Shown here one piece after another: positions 1-11,300 of a stretch of 64,000 bases of DNA. Location of the stretch: positions 98,812 through 162,811 of the forward strand of contig FN648484.1 in the NCBI GenBank assembly GCA_000310025.1, given 5' to 3'. This stretch comes from Ectocarpus siliculosus. Taxonomy: Eukaryota; Sar; Phaeophyceae; Ectocarpales; Ectocarpaceae. Positions within the stretch are counted from its first letter, which is position 1. Each line of letters starts with the position of its first letter. Both the position numbers and the translations under genes were made by a program. Under the pieces are notes generated by a model. It was not told the origin of the DNA, ran no database searches, and saw only the letters and a program-made list of their open reading frames with translations.

Positions 1-666
1 TTTTTTGCGGGGTGAGGTAATTATTGGTCAAAGAAGTTGTTCGTGCACGTTCATGTGATAAAATAGAGTTTCCACTCGTGTGGCCAAAAGTAGTGTGGTT
101 CTACTTGTAGTCTTTTATGTTGCGGCTCTCGTAATATGCTTCTGCGATACGACCCAAGCCGCAAGAGATAGAAAACGCGATATGCATATGGAGTAGCGAC
201 TCTGGGGGGGTATCGATAGACGTAGAGTTGATAGACGGTTTACATTCTCTCTCGGTGTGGAGTCCGGGATGGTTTTGTAAAAATGTGACAACGTTTTTAC
301 TCCGAGTGAGGTTTCATTTTCTCAAGCGTTGAGAAGACAAGAACACACAAAAGTTGTGCATGGCAGGGTTGAACACTCACGGTGAGCTACCGGTTCATGT
401 AGGGAAAAATGATCCCCGGATAAAAGCTTCTACGTAGGATATCCAAGTCACGACCTTGCGTTTGCCTCCCCTCTTCGCTATATTCTGGTGCGTCACAGAC
501 AAACGTGACACGCCAACAAGAAAGAGATATGGGTCACCGTGCCAGCGTAGGAATTGGCGTCAGGTGTCCCCAACAGCCGCAATATTTACGTTGAATGCAT
601 ATGACCTCCAAAGGTGGCAATCGATGCTCGATATCAACGCAACACATGGGTCCGTGAGGTGACACT
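1..666. other. 3' flank of the helicase gene, no gene seen
   Basis: No exon or family-like reading frame is recognised. The stretch lies downstream of the minus-strand helicase stop and probably holds its 3' untranslated region. The short open frames here have no codon or motif support. Confidence 0.4.
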
Positions 667-846
667 TCAGCCCACATCTGGATCAGAGAAATCACGCGAC
701 CACATCGCCAACCAAGTCATGGCTGCAACACCAGGAGGGCTTCGGATGTTGGTGATGTTGGTGCGCGCGATCGCATACAACCCTTGTCGGCTCTTGGGCA
801 GCAAAGACGGACGGCGCAACTGCTTGATCTCTTCGGCAATTGTTAC
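667..846 (-). other. Probable last helicase exon, with a one-base phase problem
   Basis: The frame starting [10 protein letters not shown] and ending DFSDPDVG-stop continues the family pattern after motif VI (…GRQ, then V-x-[IL]-A-x-x-I). The preceding exon ends in phase 0 at 1599. The only nearby acceptor AG (849-848) is followed by one extra G before the GTA codon at 846-844. A sequencing or assembly slip in the GGG run, an unusual acceptor or a real frameshift would each explain this. Confidence 0.5.
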
Positions 847-3800
847 CCTCAGCGAAAAAGTCGGCGGTGGCCTTCTCGACAGTCAGGCGGGAAGGAATGA
901 AGATGCACCACCCAGCGGGCTTGTGACGCACTTGCGTCTGTCAGTCGTCGAGACTGAGAAGGCGTTTCCCTCTCTTGTTTCCCGCCATGATCTCCCGTAC
1001 TAGTGGTACCTGGTACGAACACCCAGTGACGTCGAACCATGCAAAAAAAAAAAAACGCAGAGAAGCGCATCGGGTAAGCAATAGATCAATGACCAACCAC
1101 ATGATCACTCATCTCCCCGTACGGCTTGCAGCGCTTTCCCCCTGGATCTCTGCACCGCCTTCGAAGTTAGTTTACCTTCGCTCAGGCGACAGATGAACTA
1201 CGACAAATACGGAGTATACGTTACCCATATACGGTGTGAGCATACGGATTCTATCGTGCTAAACAACAAATGCAGCGAGTTATTTCTGAGAGGATGTTGT
1301 GAGAGCTTACAAAAACGGTGGTAGATGTGATCGACTCCATAAAAAAGCCGAACCGTCCAGCGGTGGAGGGCACCGCAGTCATTCGTCGGAGCGAATCATA
1401 TAAAAACTCGACGAGAAACAAACGTTTTCGAAGCCACCAACGCGATTTGTTTGGCATCGCTGTCCTCCTCGTTTCTCGCAAGCCAAGCCACACAAAACGG
1501 TCACACCCTGTCGCTAAACAAAAGAACTCCACGCTACCATCGGTAGCGTAACACGTTCGCGCTTCATGACCACAAATACTGCTGAGATATTTTCTCACCT
1601 GACGCCCCCATGCTAAGACAGTTACGACGCCCTTTCTGCCCGCCCGTGCTGTCCTACCGACCCTCCTCATGTACTCGATCGGATCTCGCGGGAAATCGTA
1701 CAGTAGCACGTGCTCCACCTGTATGTAACAGTGCCCGATACCCGATTGGTAATGCAATGACAGAGCTTTTCAAAACAGGTTCCAAGGCAAAATAATCGTC
1801 CATCCGTGCAGGGACAGAACAAGGAAGGACTATGCATAGACTGGCCACATAGTTATTCCATTTTCAGGGTTGGCCATCCTACTTATGCACCACCGGACGC
1901 TCGTAGTGTTCAATTGTCCTGCGGTCTTGTCTCTCTCGACTCAAGAGCTTTGATCCTTGATCCATGGCCACCCAGAATATGTGTAGGTGGGAAACACGTA
2001 GCCCTTACACCTAGGCTTTGTCTATCCTTTTGCCGCGAGACGGGTGCAACACTTCACAAAGTTTCCTTTGTTTACCTCAGGCCTACTTAAGGACAGGAAA
2101 TTGTGACGTTGCTGTCATTCGTACGCCCGACCTGGTCGTCACGAGGCTAACAGGCAGGCATGATTCTATATACCATCAGGGCGACCCGCTCCATTGTGTT
2201 CGTATATAGAACCATGTACAGTTGGACGCTGTCTTCCCTACCAAACAAAACGGTAAAAAATAATATGAAACCTTGCAGTAGTAACTAGCAGTCGAACGAA
2301 CCATAGTACTTTTGACATTTGATGCCAGGGAAATCAGATTTCAGATTAATTCCTGCTGTTGTCCCCGAAAAACTTCATCGTGTGACACGTTTCGCTGCTC
2401 TGCTACGCTACCAGGCTTTTCATTGTGGCCTACCTCTGCCCTGTCGAAGTCCATCCCTCTTGAAGATCGGTCCGTGCACACCATCACCATAGGACTCAGA
2501 GCGTTCGACCGCATGAATTGCTGCATGTTGCTAGCGGCCTGTAAATCAGGAGCGGCATGTTGATGTCAGGAACACACTTGCAGAGCTGGCGTGTTCCCTC
2601 CTGGATATGGCTTTCGTTTCTTGGCGGTCGTGATTGCCGTCTGATTGGCTACCTGCTGCGGAAAGATTGGCTGTTGTGCACCGTACCCAACGGCATGTAT
2701 ACTTCATTCCGAGCCTTCCCATACACTCGGCGACTTGGAACAGCAAGGCTGAATGGCTCGGCGAGTTGGCCTACAAGCAGGACTTGTTGGTCTACTCTAC
2801 GCTTTCAGCTTCTATGCACAGCGTTCGGGAACAACAGTCAACATCGCATTCCGCCCCTCGAACGACATCTCGGCGAGTGACTCGCCGTTTCCGACGTCAC
2901 TGCAACAAAAAATGCCACGCTGTGGCAGAAAATCGCAACAACCGCACGTGTAACATGCCCTTTCATAACATTACACTTGGTTGGTCCGAGTTACATGGTG
3001 ACACCATCACATCACCTGTTTTGGGTCGATAGCGGAGTGATACACCAGTGTCTCGAACTGACCACCCCGGCTGGCCCGGGACAGCATGTTTTCCACCTGC
3101 CCGAGTGCAAGTGACACCAGCGACAGGTTCGTCGCAACAAATCAATCAGGGCACGCCATGCTTCCTTCCAAGTGACAACGAGCGAGACATGTCCGTAGCG
3201 CATCGTAACAGGGTCATGCAATGACACAGCACACCGTGGTTCTAGCACGCTGAAAGGATCGGGCAATTCAGGATGATTTCACATGAACTAAAACACGAAA
3301 CGGCAGTCATTGCTGAGAGATATAAATGTAGCCGCAAAAAGGCTACTTTATTTAATCAGGAAGCATTGTCGCGACGTGGAGGAAGCTCGAAGCGTAGAGG
3401 TACACCTACTGTTCCGTCCTGACTGTCAAGTCCACACCTCGACAGAAATGACTCCCTCCCGTCTCCTACCACAAGCACACGTTGCGGCAAACCAGGTTAC
3501 AGAAGCTGCATGACTTGCCTGCCGGCAGCCCTGAATGGTGTTGCAGAACACGAGCGTCCTTAGAGCCATCCGACGCTCCAGCTGAGAGAGCAAGGCATCC
3601 CGTTTTCTTGCCAAACCGGTCTCCTCGTTCCGAGGCTCACCAGGCGGGCCGCTGCAATCGATCAACACCTGACCCATCGAATGGTAAAATATCCGTGATG
3701 GCACGCAAGGTTCCACACATGAAGCTCGTTGGCCACAGCCACTCTCTTCCGGTCACTCGCCAAACACTCATACGAAACTTTCGGAAACCGGTAAGACTGC

Positions 3801-6800
3801 TCACCGAGCTCCATTCACCCATCTTCCCTCAAGGTACCCCATGTGATCCACCTTCTAAGTGTTGAAAACCGGTCGCAGAAAACGGTTTGCGGCGATGCCT
3901 CGTTCTTTCTAGCCTATCCAGGTGTCGCCGAAAGCGAAACCTCAACATCGGATACTCGTTCGCCATCGCCATCGCCGGTACGGCGCACTCCCTCTCGCCT
4001 CACCTCCTCCACACCAGGGGCGACGCGGTGCAATCCAGGTCCGAGAAGGAACTTGGTGCCCGGAAACTCCTCCTTCAGCATGTCCGATACACTCTGCGGA
4101 GCCAGGGAAAAGCCAAAAGCGATACAACAAGCAATCCGAGGCAGTGTTAGGCCACCCGCATCTTAACGCTACACACACGAGCTTTTTCCGCACACGCAAC
4201 ATCAAACCAAATATTTTCGTACCGGACACAGTTAACGAATTTCAAGCATACGGTGACGACGCCAAACTGCGGTATCGCATCGGTACAAGGATGGATTGAA
4301 ATGAAATGTCATGCTGACACCTTTAATAGCACTCTTTGCTACGACGCAGTATTTTCAGGCATCCCATTGTTGCTTGTTGCAGTATTTAGTCTACAGTACC
4401 TGCGGTAAGGTGGCCGTGACGAAAATAAACTGCGTGTCCTCCGGCGCGCAAGTCCCGATGGGGGCCAGCTGAAAAGTCTCGTCCATGAAAAGCACATCCA
4501 CCTAATGCACGTCAACACGCCATGAACCACGGCAAGACACGGCACATCGGACATGAGATCGACAAACACAACACACGGCGGGGCATGGCATGTTCAGCCA
4601 CACGGCACCTAACGTTGCTGCCGAAGTCCTTGCAGTGCAAATCTGGACGAAAATGCATGGGGTAGAGCCTGGTGAACCGAGAGGTGCCCTTTGAACAACC
4701 AAACGCTGCCCTTCGAACGCTTTCGCATGTCACATTGCCGAAAGCACTGATTTCGAAAAAAACTGTGTGGCCACCTCTTGAAGACGTCCGGCGGCGCAAG
4801 CTCATTCAAACGCCACACCAGGCTTGGTCACACGCCCATACAACGCCAGAGGAAATGCCCCGGAGCCATTTACCCGAGAAGAAGACTTCGGGCACGCGCT
4901 ATCTCTATGATTTGCGTCGGGAAAAACATACACGGTCTGAAAGCGGCAAATTCGAGCACGCACCAGCCCGCAACAACAACCTGACCGTGGTGACACCTAG
5001 CATGGCGTGGCACGTAGTACCATTTGCTTTGTTCCAAATGGACATGGGCATGCCCCACGAGCACAGGGCACACGAGGTTAACCTTGCTACTGATACTGAT
5101 ACATGTTATGTGCATGTACAGAATAGCATTTCGGGTTCGACCGCCTCACACCTTAACCAACCAAAAACTCGGACACACCTCATCCAAAATCACCGCCCGG
5201 CAGTCTTCGAGGTTCAGCACTCCCGCTTCCAGCAGAGTGGCCACCCGTCCAGGGGTAGCCACCAGAACGTCTACGCCCTCCTGCAGGCACCGCCGCCGTG
5301 GAAAAGCAAGGGGTGCACAAAATTACAACAGCACTTCAGCCCGTGCTACTACAGACACTTCTTCCAGAGAAAGCTGTTAAATAAAACAGTGGTTGTGTAG
5401 ATAAGTCTGATTGAATGTCTACGATTTGAGCCGGCAAGGAATGTAGGATTGCCGGTAGAGCATTGCTACACATAAATCCAGACAGTCGGATAGAGAAGCA
5501 GCCTGCTCGGCGTTAGGTCAGCTTCTCCTTAAACCTCCAGTAACATGAAGGACGAGAGGAAGCCACAAAAGTGAACGTGGCAAGAACTACATACAAATAG
5601 ACGGTTAAAAACACTGAATCGACTTTACAAGGACAAGATCTCGTCATCGTTGCTGTTGTCGGTCTTGAGAAGGGACTGCAGGGCTCCACGGCAAAGCAGT
5701 ACTTGGAAGGCTACGGACGAACATGCCATGCATTAGGTACTTCAAATGCAAACAGTTGTCGATTGTTGTACTACATGACCTTCGACGCGACATGCACTAC
5801 AAAAGCCAACCGGCTGTCTCAACATACTAAATACCAAAAGATTCATGCTAGCTATCCTACAGTTGCGTTTGGAATATCAGGAGTCGCGGACAACAAATAA
5901 CACCATAAGGTGACGCTATGAAGACTCCGCGCTCACGAACAAGGTCACAAACTACTAAGCCTTCGTGGTTGCAGGTGCGCCGGATAAAAATTGGCTTCGT
6001 TTCGAAGCAGCCATCAAATTTGTCTTCCTGTTTCTTACCGCACCGAGCCAAGCACAGGCAAACAGCTAGCCAGGCCCTACAGCGCTCTTCAAGACAAGGT
6101 GCAACTGACTCTATCCTGGGAATAGTACAACAAACTCAAGTTATCAATCAAAAACGGCAACAACAGCACTGACGACGGCGTCGATCGATCCAGACTTTCA
6201 TCAGGACTTGACTCGGTCGATAGCATGCACAGTCTGTCTCACCTCCAGGAGCTTAGCTTGCGTTTTGAACGTCCGACCCGGTCCCCCCGTGAAGCAGCAG
6301 GACCGGAAGGGCACGCTTCCCGACAAACGCTGTGCAACACCATACACCTGGGCGGGAATGGGTCTCAGAGTGAGGATTACGTTACGGAACCATATCATAT
6401 GGTCATGTGGTCATGTGTGATGGCCAAGATATAGAGACGGAAGTGTGGCAGTACGCGAACAGCGTGGACGTTGCCCACGCCATCTGCCTGCATACCAGCG
6501 CGCCACGTCAAGAAGCACATCAAACTAGTAAGAAGCCCTTTTGTCACAGCAAGTACTCAGCTTTCTTCAGGCACGCCCGCAGGTGATGAACGGTTGCTCC
6601 ATTCCACACCATCCCATCACGTCCGGGACAACCAACACTAACATTTTCATCTATCTCTCCTTTGCGGTATGTGAGTATCTAAGATTCTGAAATGGGTATG
6701 ACTGGTCTCTTCCATTAGACTTTATTCCCAGTACAAAGGAGTCAAGACAGTAGTAGCAAATACCGCTGGCGAGGCGTGTGAGTCTCGTGCACCACAAATA

Positions 6801-9800
6801 CCGCACCGTCGTGCTGTTGCTATAGCGCAACAATGATACATGCCAGCAAGGAGATATCTCGATTTACCGCCATCGCCACCTCCCACCTGTGCAAGTGCAC
6901 TAGATGGGACTGCAGAGGTTCATGTCAGAGGCAACGTCGAAGGGTGTGCCTACCCTACCTGCTGCGCCAGTTCTGCCGTGGGCGCCAAGATGAGCACACG
7001 AGGCCTGCCAGGCCTAGCCCTTCCATGCACCTCCGCCAGCTCTTCCAACCTGTCGTATCGCATCGCACGCCAAGGACAAAAAGGTTGCAGAGCAACAAAA
7101 TTCGGTCCAAGTCTGAACAATGATGTTCAAAGCCCAAAACGGTGAAACCCGCTGAAAGGCGGGGAAACTGCACAATAGGACAGACCGGCTTGGCAAATCA
7201 ACCAAAGCAACCGTGTCGTCACATGACATGTAAGCTATTATCACGAAGAAAAAAAACAGTGGGAAACAAACAGAAATAATACTGCGGTTGGTCGTGCCGC
7301 GGCAAGACGAAACAATTGCACACGCACAGGACAAAAAGAGTTTGTTCGGGGTGCCGGGGCGTGCACTATGTTAGCACGCTCGCATGGTGTTGACGATGCC
7401 ATCGACTCTGGCAAAGAAAATCTTCGGGTCCTCGCCAGGCGGCATCTCAACTGTCTCCAGCCGCCGCACATGCAATGTCTTCTCAGCGTCAAAAGTAGGT
7501 AAAAGCCATTCGTGGGTGATATCACCCACGAATGATGATATCACCCACGAATGGCTTTTACCTACTTTTGACGCTGAGAAGACATTGCATGTGCGGCGGC
7601 TGGAGACAGTTGAGATGCCGCCTGGCGAGGACCCGAAGATTTTCTTTGCCAGAGTCGATGGCATCGTCAACACCATGCGAGCGTGCTAACATAGTACACG
7701 CGCCGACACCCCAAACACGATATCGTGGAGTCAGTTGACGTCGGTAGGCAAAGGTTCCGGAGGTAGGCATCGGAATACAAGGGCAGCAGCAGCGGGCGGT
7801 TTTTTCCTTTTCCCGCGCGCGTCCAGGAGGTCCGGGGAACAGGGTGTGGAATACAAGGGCAGCAGCTGAAGGCGCGCCAAGGAGATCCAGGTAACGCGTA
7901 TGGAATACAAGGACAGCAGCAGTAGGCGCGGCAAGAAGATCCAGCTACGCGAACAAGAATCGGAGTAGTTTTAGGCATGAATGGCGAGGAGAAAGAAAAA
8001 TTGTAAAAGAGATTGAATGAACTACAGGGGAGGATGGACCAGGTAGAGGCGGAGAGGGAGGAGGCCCGAAAAGAGGCGGAGGAGGAAAGGAAGAAGGTGC
8101 GGGAGTTGGAGGAAGCGGAAGCGACTAGGGCTGCGGCTGCAGGTGCGGCGCGTGCTTGGGCCGCTGGCAGAGCGGGATTCGGTTCTCAAACGATGAGCAT
8201 GGCCGACAGCAGTAGTCATTTTTTGGGCGGTCGTTTTGGTGGAATTCGAAACCCCCCGAAGCACCCGAACGACTCGAGCAAGTTAATGAGCTGGTCACGG
8301 CGGATGCGAGCTTTCCTCGCTGTCCAGGGTTTGGAGCAAACCCTTGACCGCAAACCATCATCAGGTTTTGTCCACGTAATCAGCTGCCCGGATAGAAACT
8401 ACCTGAACCGCACCCATGGACCGCAGCTGGTGACAGCACACCTGCGAGCGTGATACTATAGTACAAGCGCCGACACCTCTAACAGAGTTCAGCGTACGTT
8501 TGACGGCTGGTCGATGCTGAAGCAGAAACCTTTTCATCCGAGTGCTTGTTTTAGCACGCCCTACTAAGGGTCATGAAGGGTGTTTTTCGAACATAAACAG
8601 AACTCGAGATCGCCGCACGGAACTGCACTCGACATTCAGGAGTACAGCGCCATACCTGAGGCGTTGCACAAGCGGAGCAAGGTAAGCTAACGTCTTGCCG
8701 CTGCCGGTCTGATCTGCCACCACGCAGTGATCGCCCGTCAAGATCGCCGAGTACGAGATCGCCTGTGTACGAAACAACCAGGCAACGATGACGAAGCCGC
8801 GACGTCAAAGCCGGAATATAAGTAAAAGCCGATCATAGGGCGTTAAGAACAAGCCGCGAAGTCCACCACACCAGGCCGGAGATCGATTATCAACTCTGAC
8901 GTTTCACGACTCAGAATGACAGCATATGCATAGCAATGCGGGGTTCTGACTGTTGCCTGCCCATCCCATATGGCACCTTAACCCCGAAATCCGGATAAAA
9001 ACACTCAGACGTTTTTCTAGCACTGACGTTCAACGACATCGACCGCAAGACGTCCATGTGCTTGAATTACTGTAACACTTGCTGATCAGGTCAGTACCAA
9101 GAGCAAACCTACCAAGGGTACAAGCTCCGGCAGGATGACTTCTTCACTACTGGAGGTCGATAAGTAGTGCCATACCCGCTACATGACGAAAACACGTGAA
9201 GACAGCAGTGGTACCGCTGGTCTACGCGGAATCGCATGATTTCATGGAAAAGTTTCGTTCGCTTGTTGCGAATAAATAAACTCGGTACTCTCATCCCAGC
9301 TGGATACTGCCAACCACCTCACCTGGATCTTGGAAGGCCGGACCACTCCCAAAGATTTCAACGCCGACACCGCCAGGTCGCTTGCGCCGATGTCTGGCAA
9401 GCTCTGGTGACATGTAGGCGTTTCGCATCACGGACGGCAGCAACAACTTACGACACTCAAAATACCCCGCGCTCACGGGAACATGAAATGAGTTCTAAAC
9501 CCAGCAAAAGGAGAGGTATATGGCAGGAATGAGGTGAGGAGATGAGATACTTCCATTGCGCAAGGGTTTGACACTGGGCAGACATCATTGTCACCCCAAC
9601 CATATGGTCCTTCTGGCAGAAACTCATGCAATGCCACGCGTTGTGATGTAAAACCGTTCAAAAGTCGAAGTCCTTGACGTGATTTTCACGCCGGTGGTGA
9701 GTTATTGACTGCAGCGGATGCGAAACAAAGCGACAGTAGTAAATAGTAACGTAGATCCTTGCCAAGAAAAGTGTGTGGCACGGGGGTGAACGGTAAACGA

Positions 9801-11300
9801 CAAAACACACACACACACCTTGATGCTGTAGAAATGCTCTCTGTCTACCGGTCCCATCCGGCTACCGAGGCTGCCATCGTCCACCTCTCCATCAGGGCCC
9901 ACCGAAGACTCTACCCTCACAGTCGCATCCGCAGGAGCTCTGGTTGGTCTGATCCCCACCACATCGTCATCGTCATCCTCATACCCCCAAACCTCGCCAC
10001 GCCCTGTTTCATGAGCTCGCCCTCCGTGCCCACCCTCGCGTCTTCCAAACTCGCCACGCTGCTGCCTCCCTCCCCCCTCAAAGCTTTGCCGCCCTCTGCC
10101 TCGCCCCCTCCCCCTCCCGCCGGCTGGTCCAGAATTCCTACCGCCGCGATTGAAACCGTCCCCTTCAAAGTCAAGGGCCTCTCCCCCTCGCCCATCCGTG
10201 AAGTAGCCCCGTCGACCTCTACCTCCGCCCCGCCCACCTGATCGTCCCCGTGCCCTTCCGTAGCCCCTCTCTGCTCCCCGGCCGCCGCGGGCTTGGTCGC
10301 CTTGATCATACCCACCTCCGCCGCCGTAATTGTTCCCGCTGTACCCACCTTCGTCGACAAAACCGTAGCTGCTCTCGCCGGACGACATATGTCATACAGA
10401 GAGAGTACGTCGAAACGCAACATGGAGGTGGGTGTGTCTGTCAAAGTCCTGGAACTGAAGACCAAGACGTTTGGTTCGAAGAGAACATCAGAAATACAGT
10501 ATTTGTAACGGTGGGGGGGGAACAGGTGGTACCCTACTGCCCAGGTTCCTCGTGGGGCAGCTACAGTATGGTCATTCACTGAGACATTAAGTGCTGGCTT
10601 CGTCGCCTCCAGTTTGACCCCTCACATTGACGATCAGATCCAGCTATGCAGATACCTATACAGACCACTCGTTTGGTCACCTAGGGCCTTACGCTGCGTA
10701 GAATCCACCTCGAATTCCCGACCATGAGGTTTATCCCCGATCTGTGCGGACGTGCGGACTCTCCCAATCACTTTCATTCACCCACCCGCCATGCTTGACG
10801 TCTGGTCTGCCACGACCGCTTTGGTGCTCTCAAACAGTACAAAAAATGCGGTTGCTAAGCCTTGCAGCACTTGGTCGGCTTCAAACCGAAAAAGTGGAAC
10901 ACAATGAACAACGGTCGGGCATTTGATATTATACCATGGGTCAAGCCCGAGGACGTCACCAACGCAAAGCCAAGACCTCCCCTCTCTTCGAGCGTTATCC
11001 GTAACATTAACATTGGCATTGCCAGACCTGGGGTGGTGGGCCGACATATCGTGCCCCACAGGTTCATTTTCGAAAAAGCTACTTTATAGAGCATCACGCA
11101 TGGCGCATCTTTGCATGGGCGGGCCTCAACGCTATTGCTCCAATCGCACCAAACCAGCCTGTATTTGTTCACCTGTCGTCCTGGCTGCGGTCGAAGCTAC
11201 CGCCGCCGCCCCTTCCTCTCCCTCGCCCATCCCGCCTACCGCCGCTGCCGCGGCCCATCATGTCCAGTCTTGAAGTTGACGTTGACGTTGGGAACCACAT
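667..11300 (-). CDS. DEAD-box ATP-dependent RNA helicase, RH50/RH39-like
   Basis: Predicted ATP-dependent RNA helicase. Exons, 5' to 3' on the minus strand: 11300-11173 (probable), 10388-9819, 9403-9323, 8762-8656, 7049-6959, 6347-6243, 5280-5179, 4501-4400, 4093-4004, 3668-3519, 3096-3016, 2538-2434, 1718-1599, 846-667. From Met10388 it gives about 627 aa. The N-terminal 190 residues are Gly/Arg-rich (RGG type, RNA binding). The core motifs appear in order: [15 protein letters not shown] (I), APTAELAQQ (Ia), TPGR (Ib), DEVD (II, split by an intron after DE), TAT (III), LVFCNT (IV), [11 protein letters not shown] (V), [10 protein letters not shown] (VI). DEVD and TAT in place of DEAD and SAT, with the spacing around GLHRV, point to the plant RH50/RH39 group, which acts in organelle rRNA processing; that role is inferred. 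The exon at 11300 encodes another RG-rich stretch and may hold the true start, joining near 10371. Intron 3518-3097 has a GC donor. Confidence 0.88.
7345..7715. repeat. Large palindrome: inverted duplication of a gag fragment
   Basis: Arms 7345-7524 and 7536-7715 are near-perfect reverse complements, about 180 bases each, with an 11-base spacer. Both strands therefore encode nearly the same gag-like peptide. The left arm ends in the smaller palindrome gtgggtgatatcacccac. A transcript in either direction would fold into a long hairpin. Confidence 0.9.
7772..7955 (+). repeat. Three imperfect tandem units beginning ggaatacaag
   Basis: The motif ggaatacaaggrcagcagc recurs at 7772, 7848 and 7902, with further similarity (aagragatccagstaacgc type) after the second and third copies. 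It lies in the 5' part of the gag relic and may be part of its leader. Confidence 0.6.

Larger units (their letters stand above)
7345..8485 (+). mobile_element. Copia-like gag remnant with terminal inverted repeats, in a helicase intron
   Basis: About 1.1 kb lying between helicase exons 8762-8656 and 7049-6959, in antisense to the host gene. An open frame at 8013-8453 encodes a charged coiled-coil stretch followed by a gag-like segment ([20 protein letters not shown]). The right arm of the internal palindrome encodes [17 protein letters not shown], typical of Ty1/copia gag. The left end (7345-7390) is an inverted copy of the right end (about 8440-8485), and a third copy sits at 7676-7715. No protease, integrase or reverse transcriptase is seen, so the element is a non-autonomous relic. 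Confidence 0.6.

Noticed and set aside
2653-2735. Minus-strand fragment reading [17 protein letters not shown], first taken as the helicase segment before NMQQF
   Set aside because: The exon at 3096-3016 (VENMLSR…HSAIDPKQ) fits both phase and family spacing exactly, which leaves no room for it.
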